Shown: positions 19,321 to 28,597 of the stretch, in pieces
Position numbering within the stretch: the first letter of the stretch is position 1
Layout of the letters: each line of letters opens with the position of its first letter
The notes under the pieces: generated by a model
What the model saw: the letters and a program-made list of their open reading frames with translations, nothing else
Told to the model about the DNA's origin: nothing
The model's database searches: none
Translations under genes and position numbers: made by a program
Origin: Acetobacter okinawensis JCM 25146
GTDB lineage: Bacteria > Pseudomonadota > Alphaproteobacteria > Acetobacterales > Acetobacteraceae
DNA: 64,000 nt
NCBI RefSeq assembly: GCF_000613865.1
Contig: NZ_BAJU01000004.1
Span: 62,001-126,000 of the forward strand
Reading direction: 5' to 3'

Positions 19321-20442
19321 TCAGGCGTCCTTATCTTTTAATGATCCAATGCCAAGGGAACCGTCGTGTGTATTGCGCGAGGGGTGGGCCTGCTCGCTCG
19401 CCAAGACGGCAGGCTGTGGCTCCTCGATTACCATGTCCGGTGCTGCGTCCAAAAACTCACTTGTCGGTGTAAAAAAGAGTGTTCCGGTCACTGCGGTGCT
19501 GACGTCAAGCAATCTGTCATAATTGCCGGGGGGCTTACCAATAAACATGTTCTGGAGCATCTGCTCCGTGCGGGCAGGGGAGCGGGCATAGCCAATAAAA
19601 TATGTGCCGAATTCCCCCTTACCCACAGTCCCAAACGGCATGTTTTCACGCACGATCTGAAGCTGCTCACCATTCTCTTCAATATTGGTGAGCACATTAT
19701 GAGCGTAGCTGGGTTTTTCTGCTTCTGGCAGTTCTATGTCCGAAACCTTTTTGCGACCGATGATATGCTCCTGCACCTCTGTTGGAATGGCATCCCATTT
19801 TTTAAGGTCATGCAGATATTTCTGGACGATCACATAGCTCCCGCCTGCAAAGGCAGGGTCTTCGTCCCCAACGATTGTCGCCTGTGTGGCAACTGCGCCA
19901 GAAGGGTTTTCCGTTCCATCGACAAATCCAAGGAGGTCTCGGGCATCAAAATATTTGAACCCATGTACCTCATCCACCACGCTGGCTACCCCCTCCAGCC
20001 GGGCAACAAGCGCTGTTGCAAGCTCAAAGCAAAGGTCCATTTGGGTCGCGCGGATATGGAAAAGCAGATCACCTGCGGTAGATGGCGCATGGTGCACACC
20101 CGTAATCTCACGGAAAGGGTGCAACTCCTTGGGGCGCGGATTACCAAAAAGCTGATCCCATGCCTGTGACCCAATGCCTGTGACACAGCTGAGCCTGCCA
20201 TCCGGAATCCGAAAGCCGATGCCACGGAGAAGGGAGGAGATATCCCCCAGCAGGTCCAGAACCTGAGGCGAGGCCGGGGTCTCTGTATTGAGGGTCAGAA
20301 CAAGGAAAACTGCGGCCTGTGTCAATCTTGGATCAACAAGTTGGGGTGTGGACGACAAACTGGAGCTCCTGACAAAATCACACGTGACAGCAACAGGAAC
20401 TAACATAGGCTTCTGCTCAGGCATGGCAAGGGCAGGGTGCAT
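19321..20442 (-). CDS. DyP-type haem peroxidase, encapsulin cargo
   Basis: A 373-residue dye-decolorising peroxidase. The GxxDG motif is GFVDGTENP, with the distal Asp; the haem region GTYFIGYARSP and the C-terminal FFTPTSEFLD are typical. The last 12 residues include DGSLGIGSLKD, which matches the encapsulin cargo-loading consensus at the very C-terminus after a flexible linker. It uses hydrogen peroxide to oxidise substrates inside the shell. The start is uncertain: ATG codons at 20442, 20424 and 20406 all lack a strong SD. Confidence 0.95.
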   Translation of the reverse strand: MHPALAMPEQKPMLVPVAVTCDFVRSSSLSSTPQLVDPRLTQAAVFLVLTLNTETPASPQVLDLLGDISSLLRGIGFRIPDGRLSCVTGIGSQAWDQLFGNPRPKELHPFREITGVHHAPSTAGDLLFHIRATQMDLCFELATALVARLEGVASVVDEVHGFKYFDARDLLGFVDGTENPSGAVATQATIVGDEDPAFAGGSYVIVQKYLHDLKKWDAIPTEVQEHIIGRKKVSDIELPEAEKPSYAHNVLTNIEENGEQLQIVRENMPFGTVGKGEFGTYFIGYARSPARTEQMLQNMFIGKPPGNYDRLLDVSTAVTGTLFFTPTSEFLDAAPDMVIEEPQPAVLASEQAHPSRNTHDGSLGIGSLKDKDA

Positions 20443-20693
20443 GCTGTGCGTCCGCAGGCATCATGAGCTGTTTGAGAGCTGCGCTCACTCAAGACTCGCA
20501 ATGCGGATCATTCTCAAAAAAATATTTCAAGAGTCGAGGTAGACAAACCCTGAACTCTGAAGGTTTGACGCATTAAGGCACTGCATTTTGTACGTGCGGA
20601 ATACTATATGTGGTGGTATGAACTTTAAATAAGCACAATATGAATGATTTTTGGCGGCAAATCACAGTGCGTGCCAAAAGATGGAGCCAGGGC
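20443..20693. other. divergent intergenic region between DyP-encapsulin and nrdJ
   Basis: About 250 bp holding the divergent promoters. It contains an AT-rich box near 20513-20530 and a TTTGAG-N11-CTCAAG dyad at about 20470-20493 that could be an operator. I found no match to a cobalamin riboswitch, which one might expect ahead of a B12-dependent reductase. Confidence 0.35.
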
Positions 20694-23105
20694 ATGAACG
20701 GGCATTTTTCACTTGCGGAGTCTCTTGTGACACAAACTATCCAAGCCCGTTTTCCGTTTGAAGGGGCCTATGGTGCACAATCAGGCATTGCTCGCCAGCT
20801 TGATCCGGGCATGGGGGAAGCCGTGGGGCGGCGCACCGTTTTCCGCCCATCAGACAACGAAGATTTTGGCGCAGTGGCCGACCGGGTTGCCCAAGGCAAC
20901 ACCGGGCTGCTGGCGGGAGTGGATAAGCGGGAGGTTATGCAACTGCGTAACGCCATAGCCTCGGGCGCGCTACTGACTTCTGGCCGCCACCTCCAGCATG
21001 GAGATTCAGAGCAGTCCACACGGAACATGGAAGTGTTCACCAACTGTGCGACTGCCATCTGCTCCTTTGCCAAATTCTATTTGCTGCTGAACGGTTCGGG
21101 CGTTGGTCGGGCTTATGATGATGAACTGTGCATTGTAGACTGGGCGCAGGTGCCGGAGTTACATTTTGTGCTGGACGTGCAGCACCCCGATTACCCACGC
21201 GACCGCGCAGCCCTGCTGCGTTTTGGGCTGGAAATGCAGATACTGCCATGGGGAACAATGCCAGATGCCTTCGACGCCGGGATGGAGGCACAGGTCACAC
21301 AGTTTCTGGAGCAGTCCCTTCTACCTCTAGTACCAGAGGTGCCGAACAAGATCGTGCATGTCATAGACGATAGCCGTGAAGGCTGGGCCAAAGCGGTGGA
21401 AGCTATCGAAGCCATGGCGTTTGCCCAAAATCGGGACTACCACCTTGTGTTGGACTTTAGCCGTATTCGCTGCGCGGGTAGCCCTATTACAGGCATGCAG
21501 GGGAGACCGGCAGCAGGCCCGGTTTCGCTTCTGCGTGGGTTGTTGAATGTCTATCGCAACGTTATTGAGCCAGCGCGCAGGAACGGTATGCCCCGCTGGG
21601 AGCAGGCACTGCGGGTGGATCACTATTTATCTGTTGAAGTGCAGGTTGGGGGTGCGCGCCGTGCGGCACGCATGGCCACCAAATCCTGGCGTGATGCAGA
21701 CGTGCTGCATTTTATTCGTGCAAAGGAGGAAGGCGGGTTATGGACCGCCAACCATTCGGTCATGGTCGATCAGGAATTCTGGGGGTATGTCAACGCCACC
21801 ACAGCTGCCAGTCCCTTGGCTGAGCATGCGCGGGCTGTTTTTGCAGAAGCGACCCGCTGCGCATGGATTAATGGTGAACCGGGCTTTATTAACGGTGACA
21901 GGCTGGAAGATAACCGCACAGGAAGTGCGCGTGACAAGCCTGTCTATACGGATGGTCGGGATTTTTGCTCCGCACGATACCGTGCAACACAGGCAGCAAC
22001 CCTGCTGGCAGAACTGGCGGAGTGCGCTGCAAGGGCCCATTTTCCCGTAACGACTAACCCATGCGGCGAAATTACATTGCATGTTACAGGTGGGTACTGC
22101 GTAATTGGTGACTTCGCTCCTTTGCTGGCCTGCCCGATACCATTAGACGCGGTTACACCGGGGCGTCATGCGCCGGAGCTCGCAGAACAATGGGATGCAC
22201 GTGTCCGGGATTCTGTGCGATTAGGCGTTCGTTTTTTGCTGCGAGCAAACCGGATGGATGCGTTGTACGGGCAGGAAGTCGCCCGTACAAACCGCATCGG
22301 CATTGGCCCGACAGGATTGCATGAATGGGCTTGGCTACGCTTTGGGCTGGACTTCCACGATATGCTGGATGAGGAGCACGCAGCACCGTTCTGGCAGGCC
22401 GTGTGTGAGCTTTCCACCATCGCCAAGGCAGAAGCCAATGCCTATGCGCAGGAAACAGGCACGGCCCGACCGGTAACGGTCACCACCGTTAAACCTGCGG
22501 GCACAACTTCCAAACTGTTTGGCCTGACAGAGGGCGCACATCTACCCGCCAGACGACAGTATTTGCGCTGGGTACAGTTTAAAGGTGTCCGGCGCGAAGA
22601 TGGTGTGTGGGAGCACGGTGCTGACCCGTTACTCCGCACTTATGAGAGCAAGGGATACCCTGTTCGCTCATTGCGCAGCTTCCCCGGCATGAGTGTTGTC
22701 GGCTTTCCTACGGTGCCGTTGATCCAACGTCTTGGTATGGGGGAGCGTGTTCTTACGGCCCCGGAAGCGACCCCGGAAGAGCAATATCGCTGGCTGAGCC
22801 TACTGGAAAAATACTGGATTGGCGCAGAACAAGGCAATCAGGTTTCTTACACGCTTAAAATTTATACAGATCGCCATGATCTGGAGAGTTTTCGTGCCAT
22901 GGTGGCGCAGAACCAGCCCAAAGTGCGGTGCTGTGCCGTGCTTCCAAGCCGTGCGGATTCTGATCTAGGATACGAATATCTACCGGAAGAAGAGGTCTCC
23001 CCCAGCAGATTTGCAGCCATTACGGCCAAAATCAAGGATGACAACGTGCGCGAAGTTGTAGATTGGGCGCATCTGCAATGCGCAAGTGGAGCCTGCCCAT
23101 TATAA
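20694..23105 (+). CDS. nrdJ: class II (adenosylcobalamin-dependent) ribonucleotide reductase, monomeric type
   Basis: About 803 residues. It reduces ribonucleotides to deoxyribonucleotides with a B12-derived thiyl radical and no oxygen requirement. Seen are FTNCATA (first redox Cys), TTNPCGEI (second redox/radical Cys region), TVKPAGTTSKL, and the C-terminal swinging-arm pair CASGACPL. The length and C-terminal CxxxxC fit the ribonucleoside-triphosphate reductase type rather than NrdE/NrdA. Start 20694 has GGAG 7 bases upstream; an in-frame ATG at 20640 lacks an SD. It is followed by the convergent lipocalin-like gene. Confidence 0.9.
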   Translation: MNGHFSLAESLVTQTIQARFPFEGAYGAQSGIARQLDPGMGEAVGRRTVFRPSDNEDFGAVADRVAQGNTGLLAGVDKREVMQLRNAIASGALLTSGRHLQHGDSEQSTRNMEVFTNCATAICSFAKFYLLLNGSGVGRAYDDELCIVDWAQVPELHFVLDVQHPDYPRDRAALLRFGLEMQILPWGTMPDAFDAGMEAQVTQFLEQSLLPLVPEVPNKIVHVIDDSREGWAKAVEAIEAMAFAQNRDYHLVLDFSRIRCAGSPITGMQGRPAAGPVSLLRGLLNVYRNVIEPARRNGMPRWEQALRVDHYLSVEVQVGGARRAARMATKSWRDADVLHFIRAKEEGGLWTANHSVMVDQEFWGYVNATTAASPLAEHARAVFAEATRCAWINGEPGFINGDRLEDNRTGSARDKPVYTDGRDFCSARYRATQAATLLAELAECAARAHFPVTTNPCGEITLHVTGGYCVIGDFAPLLACPIPLDAVTPGRHAPELAEQWDARVRDSVRLGVRFLLRANRMDALYGQEVARTNRIGIGPTGLHEWAWLRFGLDFHDMLDEEHAAPFWQAVCELSTIAKAEANAYAQETGTARPVTVTTVKPAGTTSKLFGLTEGAHLPARRQYLRWVQFKGVRREDGVWEHGADPLLRTYESKGYPVRSLRSFPGMSVVGFPTVPLIQRLGMGERVLTAPEATPEEQYRWLSLLEKYWIGAEQGNQVSYTLKIYTDRHDLESFRAMVAQNQPKVRCCAVLPSRADSDLGYEYLPEEEVSPSRFAAITAKIKDDNVREVVDWAHLQCASGACPL

Positions 23106-23206
23106 TAATTGCAGAAAGCATAAAGCCCTTACGAATTGTTATAACCATCCCCCCGTGCGGCTCTCGGACACGCGCGGGGTGTGGTTTAGTGCGCATATGG
23201 TCGCTA

Positions 23207-23705
23207 TCAGGCAGCCATCTGCGCACGACGAAAGCGAATAATGCTGCGTGAAAGCTTGCCTGCAGCCCAGTTAGGCATTTTGCGCCATGGGGTCACAACA
23301 TCAGCATATTGACCATCAACCGTGACTGTTCTGCGCTGTTCCGTGCCAACCCATTCTGGTGCCCAAGCGGTCTGCACGGTGGTAATCCACTGGTCCCCTT
23401 CCACACGATAGCGGCCAATATACGCGACCAGTGTTTTCATTAACTGGGCACGATCGGTATCAGTGGTTGCTGCCAGACGATTACTACCCTCAAGATTGAA
23501 AGCCACCCAGCCATCGGGGGTAAAAACAACACGACCACGCGGGGCAGCCCATGGCGTTAATAAAATTGCCGGTCTCTTTTTCTTCCACCTTGTAGGAGAC
23601 GAGTTCCCACGTGCCGATAAGGTTCTGCCTCAGAGCTTCTTCCTTCGTGCAGGGCAGCTCATTGTCATTATCCATAATCCGCTGGGCGGTCGCTTGCATT
23701 GGCAT
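23207..23705 (-). CDS. lipocalin-like domain protein (frameshifted)
   Basis: About 165 residues after deleting one extra base in the CCC run at 23548-23550. The N-terminal LIGTWELVSYKV and the later RVVFTPDGWVAF match the lipocalin-like domain of small hypothetical proteins; the conserved WVGTEQRR segment is near the C-terminus. No signal peptide is visible. The function is not known; a ligand-binding beta-barrel is expected. It is divergent from the LysR gene at 23902 with about 200 bp between. Confidence 0.75.
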
Positions 23706-23901
23706 AGTCTCATTCCGTTGCTAGTTCGTATCGTCTATCGGGGTTTTGACAGATCCGCAAAGGAGATTTTGCGCTTAATGTTGTTCGTTGGAACAAACAT
23801 GCCTTTCATTTCACTTCTTCGGTAGTGACAATTAAGGAAAAATAATATTACGCTAAACGCAAAGATAAGCATGCACCCGACACTCAGGGAGAACCTTACC
23901 C

Positions 23902-24813
23902 ATGCCCTATGATGAAACAGGGGATTTGCGTTTTTTCATCAGTCTGGTGGACGCCGGTAGTCTTTCTGCAGGCGCGCGTAGCTTGGGCACATCGCCCGCT
24001 GCCGCGTCACGCCGTCTGGCCCGGTTGGAAACACGGCTGGGAAGCACGTTGGTCATCCGCAATACGCGGCATTTTGGGCTGAGTGAGACGGGCAGGCTAT
24101 ATTACGAGCGCGCCCTGACCATTGTTGCTGATATTGACCAGTTGGAGGAGGAAATATCTTCCAGCACCAATGCGCCACGTGGCACATTGAGCATTGGCGC
24201 ACCGGTAGAACTGGGGCGTAGGCAGATTGCCCCTTTTATTGAGGAATTCAGTGCCAGACATCCTCGCCTGATGATCAACCTGGCTCTTGCGCCAGAAGGC
24301 AACTATGATTTTAACGATTATCTGGATGTGGTGCTCAGACTGGGCCTGCCAGAAACACCGGGAGCGGTTGTAACCCGCCTTGCCTCCACAATGCGTGTTT
24401 TATGCGCTTCTCCCGCTTATATCGCCCGCCGCTCCATGCCTACACATCCTCGGGACATTCCAAAACATGACTGTTTGTGCCTACGGAAAAACAAAACCAT
24501 GGCACTACTCAACAAATGGGTTATTGGGAACGAGACAGAAACCGACGTGGTTATGGTAGAGCCGCGCCTGTCTACAACCAATGCTGAAATCATTCATGAC
24601 TGGGCTCTCTCGGGGCAGGGCATCGCCTACAAACTACTATGCGACGTTTATCAGGATCTGGAAGAAGGCAAGCTGGTACGTATTCTACCTGATTTGCAGG
24701 GCGAAAAAATTGATCTGTACGCCGTTCTGCCAACACGGCAGCATACCCGTGCCAGTGTTAAAGCATTTCTGAGCGATTTGCGCCCCTATATCCGAACGGC
24801 CGGTTTTTTGTAA
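23902..24813 (+). CDS. LysR-family transcriptional regulator
   Basis: A complete 303-residue protein with an N-terminal HTH (LRFFISLVDAGSLSAGARSLGTSPAAASRRLARLE) and a substrate-binding effector domain of the DmlR/AaeR-like group (VEPRLSTTNAEIIHDWALSGQGIAY). SD GGGAGAA lies just upstream. It is divergent from the lipocalin-like gene and convergent with a second LysR gene 9 bp away. The target is unknown; the lipocalin-like gene is a candidate by position. Confidence 0.92.
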   Translation: MPYDETGDLRFFISLVDAGSLSAGARSLGTSPAAASRRLARLETRLGSTLVIRNTRHFGLSETGRLYYERALTIVADIDQLEEEISSSTNAPRGTLSIGAPVELGRRQIAPFIEEFSARHPRLMINLALAPEGNYDFNDYLDVVLRLGLPETPGAVVTRLASTMRVLCASPAYIARRSMPTHPRDIPKHDCLCLRKNKTMALLNKWVIGNETETDVVMVEPRLSTTNAEIIHDWALSGQGIAYKLLCDVYQDLEEGKLVRILPDLQGEKIDLYAVLPTRQHTRASVKAFLSDLRPYIRTAGFL

Positions 24814-24822
24814 GCTCTCTTA

Positions 24823-25746
24823 CTAGGCAGCCTTATTTCCCAAAACACGATGCGAAACACGAAAAAGAGTCTCCCGCAGCCATCGGTGCACCGGGTCCGT
24901 ATCACGCCGGGGATGCCATGCCTGAAACGCATCTATACTGGGCAGTGGGAATGGAAACCGAAAAGTCGCCAACCCCAGCGCCTTGACCGATATATGGTCT
25001 ATGACAATACCGGGGAGTGGCAGAATAAGGTCAGAATCCTTCAGGCTTTCCACCATGCAATGGTAATTGGGAACCACCATGGCTATGCGCCGGGCAAGGC
25101 CGTACTGGGCCCGCAGAACCCAGTCAATCGGCCCCTGCGCCCGCCCCCGACGGGATACGCTGATGTAATCGTACAACACCATGTTCTGCGGTGTCACAGG
25201 CGTTGACAGTATGGGGTGATCCTTGCGAACAACACCTTGCATATGATCGCGAAAAAGGGTTTGCCGCCTGATTTCAGGCTTCATCACATCTGTCGCACCA
25301 ATATACAGGTCAACGCGCCCATGCCTTAGTGGGTCAGAAGCCGGGTCATCCACTTCTGGCGCCCAGATAACCTCACATCGTGGACATTCTTTTTTAAGGG
25401 CCTGCAAAAGAGGCAGAGCAAGAGCTGCCACAACCAGATCATTTGCGCGGATGGTAAAAGTCGGGGCCATGTTGGCCAGATTGGCGAGCGCGCGTGTTTC
25501 TATCAGGCTGTCAGCGTTACGGACCAGTTCCTGCACACGGTCAAGAATGCCCAAAGCAAAAACGGAAGCACTCATCCGCCTGCCTGACTGCACCAGAATA
25601 GGGTCCGCAAAAGCCACGCGTAGCTTGGCCAGATGGCGGCTCATGGCGGGTTCACTCACCTTCAGTCGTCTTGCGGCGAGCGAGACACTCTCCTCCTCAA
25701 TAAGAACCTGAAGGTAGCGTAACAGATCTAGGTCGTAGCCTCTCAT
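24823..25746 (-). CDS. LysR-family transcriptional regulator of the efflux operon
   Basis: A complete 307-residue regulator, NodD/PcaQ-like, with HTH LDLLRYLQVLIEEESVSLAARRLKVSEPAMSRHL and an effector domain. It is divergent from the MFS/HlyD/NodT efflux operon with only about 78 bp between the starts, which strongly suggests that it controls that operon in response to an exported aromatic or other toxic compound (inference from arrangement). Confidence 0.92.
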   Translation of the reverse strand: MRGYDLDLLRYLQVLIEEESVSLAARRLKVSEPAMSRHLAKLRVAFADPILVQSGRRMSASVFALGILDRVQELVRNADSLIETRALANLANMAPTFTIRANDLVVAALALPLLQALKKECPRCEVIWAPEVDDPASDPLRHGRVDLYIGATDVMKPEIRRQTLFRDHMQGVVRKDHPILSTPVTPQNMVLYDYISVSRRGRAQGPIDWVLRAQYGLARRIAMVVPNYHCMVESLKDSDLILPLPGIVIDHISVKALGLATFRFPFPLPSIDAFQAWHPRRDTDPVHRWLRETLFRVSHRVLGNKAA

Positions 25747-25823
25747 CCTTACAGAAATAGACTTTATCTGGCGCAGGCACCATCATTTATCATTCCAGAA
25801 AGTGGAATCGTTGCTTACGGTTA

Positions 25824-27503
25824 ATGAGGGTTGTCTCTACATCCCGGATCGTCAACATGCCGGGTATGACAAATGCCGTTCCTGCACTAGCGGCGGGGGA
25901 GCCTGTTATCCATGCTTCACCGCCGCTGCCCTCTTATATTCCTCCGTTTGGTCTACGCACGGTTGTTGGCTGCCTTGGCATGCTTTTGGCTGTGCATGTC
26001 GCTGGGTTTAACGAGCACGTAACGGAAATCGGTCTTTCCGACATACGTGGCGCCATGCACATAGGGCATGATGAAGGCACGTGGGTCATCGCCATTTACG
26101 AAGCGTTCAATATTGCTGCCATGGCTTTTACGCCGTGGTTCTACATGACGTTCTCGATCTATCGTTTTTCCATTTTCATGACAGCAGTTCTGGCACTGCT
26201 CTCCATTCCAGCACCTTTTATGCCTGATGTTGTTTCGTTGTGTATTTTACGGGCATTTCAGGGACTTGCCGGGGGATGCCTGCCGCCAGTGCTCATGACC
26301 GTCATGCTCAAATATCTACCTCCGCAGATCCGTGTATTCGGTATTGGTGGTTATGCCATGAGCGCGACCTTTGGCCCTAATCTGGGCCTACCACTGGAAG
26401 CATTCTGGTTCGAACACATGGGCTGGCATTGGCTGTATTGGGAAATCATACCAACCGCGGCACTTGCAATTGGCATGATGGCATATGGCCTGCCTCGTGA
26501 TCCCATGCATTTTGAACGGTTTGAAAAATTCAACTGGCTGGGCATTCTTGTGGGCCTGCCTGCCATCTGCTCGCTTGTTATTGTGCTGTATCAGGGGGAC
26601 CGGCTGGACTGGTTCCGATCATCCATCATTACCAATCTGACATTCTGGGGTATTGCCGCCTTTATTGTGTTTGTTATTAACGAGGCGTTCCATCCCAGCC
26701 CGTATTTTAGAATTCAGTACTGGCGTTCACGCAACATTCAGGCCGCGCTGCTGTCTCTGGTAGGTATTCTGGCCATCTGCTCCATTATGGGGGAAATTCC
26801 AGCGACCTATCTGGAGGCCATACGTGGCTACAGACCCATACAGGCTGCCCCCGTATCGCTGGTAGTCGCCTTGCCACAACTGCTTATGCTGCCCCTGATC
26901 GCGTGGATATGTAACAACCGCAAGGTGGACTGCCGTCTTGTGCTGGCAGGCGGCATGGTATGCCTTGCCGTATCCTCGTGGCTAGGCACATGGCTTACGG
27001 TCGACTGGGTCCGCGACAATTTTTACCTGCTGCAGATATTGCAGGTTTTTGGCCAGCCCATGACGGTTATTCCAACCCTCATGCTCGCAACCATGGCCAT
27101 GGGCCCGGCGGATGGTCCCTTTATTTCCGGCATGGTCAACATGCTTAAGGGGCTGGCCAATGCTGTGGCGTTTGCTCTGTTTTCCGCCGCCACCCGCAGG
27201 CGAGAACAATACCACTCCACCATGCTGCTGGACCAGCATGGTACACATCAACTGGCGTTGGGGGGGATGGACAACCCCATTACACAGCAGCTTGGCGGCA
27301 CCTCCCCCGATGGTGCGCATGTCGCATGGAACGGGTTGCAGGTTTTTCATACCTTTGTGCATGAGCAATCGCTCGTTCTGGCATTGGCCGACATCTACTA
27401 CGCGCTGATCTGGGTCTGCCTTGGGTATGCAGTCATGAATCTTGTGCTGCCACACCGTGTGTATCCGCCCCGTGCGCCATCCCCCAACATTTCTGCCCGC
27501 TAA
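25824..27503 (+). CDS. MFS efflux pump, DHA2/EmrB-like
   Basis: About 559 residues with around 14 predicted membrane segments. It shows the DHA2 pattern: TWVIAIYEAFNIAAMAF near helix 2, ILRAFQGLAGGCLPPVLMT in helix 4 (motif C-like GGYAMSATFGPNLGLP in helix 5). It is the inner-membrane proton-driven component of a tripartite pump with the HlyD and NodT genes that follow. In-frame starts at 25857 and 25866 are possible. Substrate is unknown; EmrB-type pumps export hydrophobic drugs, weak acids or siderophores. Confidence 0.9.
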   Translation: MRVVSTSRIVNMPGMTNAVPALAAGEPVIHASPPLPSYIPPFGLRTVVGCLGMLLAVHVAGFNEHVTEIGLSDIRGAMHIGHDEGTWVIAIYEAFNIAAMAFTPWFYMTFSIYRFSIFMTAVLALLSIPAPFMPDVVSLCILRAFQGLAGGCLPPVLMTVMLKYLPPQIRVFGIGGYAMSATFGPNLGLPLEAFWFEHMGWHWLYWEIIPTAALAIGMMAYGLPRDPMHFERFEKFNWLGILVGLPAICSLVIVLYQGDRLDWFRSSIITNLTFWGIAAFIVFVINEAFHPSPYFRIQYWRSRNIQAALLSLVGILAICSIMGEIPATYLEAIRGYRPIQAAPVSLVVALPQLLMLPLIAWICNNRKVDCRLVLAGGMVCLAVSSWLGTWLTVDWVRDNFYLLQILQVFGQPMTVIPTLMLATMAMGPADGPFISGMVNMLKGLANAVAFALFSAATRRREQYHSTMLLDQHGTHQLALGGMDNPITQQLGGTSPDGAHVAWNGLQVFHTFVHEQSLVLALADIYYALIWVCLGYAVMNLVLPHRVYPPRAPSPNISAR

Positions 27504-27520
27504 ACCGGAACAACAAGACC

Positions 27521-28597
27521 ATGATTTACAAAAAACCGCTGCTTTATGCAGGATGCGCTGCAGGCGCGCTTGCCCTTGTCGCATGGGGCGGGGCGCGTCT
27601 GGTTAATGGAGATGGTGTGCACCAGTACACCAATGATGCCTATATTACGGCCGATTTTACCACCGTAGCTCCCAAGGTGGCTGGCCGTATAGACCGCGTG
27701 ACTGCGCAGGATAACGAACGCGTACACGCAGGTGAGGAACTCGCACATATTGAAGATGATGATTACAAGGCTGCTCTGGACGTTGCCAAAGGGAACATGC
27801 TGGCCGCTCAGGGCGATGTTGCCAACCTAAGTGCGGAACTTGCGCGCCAGGATGCCCTTATTGCACAGGCGCGCGCGGCGGTAATGGCGGATCAGGCCGA
27901 ACTCCTGTTCGCGCGCCAGAACACCACCCGCTATCGTAATCTTTCCTCCGGTGGTGCGGGCACTATTGAGCAGAAGCAGTCGTCCGAAGCGCATGAAAAA
28001 GAGGCGCAGGCCGCTATCGCCCGCGACCAGGCCGGTGTGGAGGCTGCCACCAGACAGGTTGCGGTTATTCAGGCCCGGCTGGAGCGGGCTCGTGGCGCTC
28101 TGCTGCATGCTCAGGGGGATGCCAGACAGGCGGAACTCAACCTTTCCTACTGCTCCATTCCGGCACCAGTAGATGGTGTTGTCGGGGAGCGCGGCGTGCG
28201 CGTTGGGGCATATGTCCACCCAGGCACGGGTATTCTTGCCGTCGTTCCCACACAGGCCGCTTACGTGCTGGCCAATTTTCAGGAAACACAGCTAACTCAC
28301 GTACAGGCTGGCCAGCGTGCAACCGTATGGGTAGATACATTCCCCGGTCACCCGCTGGCCGCGCACGTGGACTCACTGGCCCCAGCGACAGGGGTCGCCT
28401 TCGCTCCTATTCAGCCCGATAACGCTACTGGCAATTTTACCAAGGTGGTGCAGCGCATCCCGGTCAAGCTGATATTTGATCCGGGCCAACCTCTGGCTGA
28501 CAAGGTGAGGGTTGGCATGTCCGTAGAAGCGAAAATTGACACAGCCTCCCAACCGGAAGGAGCGCATGCTCATGATGCACGCTATCTCTGGCAGTAA
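27521..28597 (+). CDS. HlyD/EmrA-type membrane fusion protein
   Basis: This 358-residue periplasmic adaptor has one N-terminal membrane anchor (about 6-24), a lipoyl half (VAPKVAGRIDRVTAQDNERV), a long alpha-helical hairpin rich in Ala/Gln/Glu (about 85-200), then the second lipoyl half SIPAPVDGVVGERGVRVGAYV and a beta-barrel domain (NFQETQLTHVQAGQRATV). It bridges the MFS pump and the outer-membrane channel. It starts 17 bp after the MFS stop and overlaps the NodT gene. Confidence 0.93.
   Translation: MIYKKPLLYAGCAAGALALVAWGGARLVNGDGVHQYTNDAYITADFTTVAPKVAGRIDRVTAQDNERVHAGEELAHIEDDDYKAALDVAKGNMLAAQGDVANLSAELARQDALIAQARAAVMADQAELLFARQNTTRYRNLSSGGAGTIEQKQSSEAHEKEAQAAIARDQAGVEAATRQVAVIQARLERARGALLHAQGDARQAELNLSYCSIPAPVDGVVGERGVRVGAYVHPGTGILAVVPTQAAYVLANFQETQLTHVQAGQRATVWVDTFPGHPLAAHVDSLAPATGVAFAPIQPDNATGNFTKVVQRIPVKLIFDPGQPLADKVRVGMSVEAKIDTASQPEGAHAHDARYLWQ

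Noticed and set aside
20443-20693. Cobalamin riboswitch for nrdJ
   Set aside because: GGCACTGCA near 20577 only loosely resembles a B12 box and the rest of the structure is not seen.
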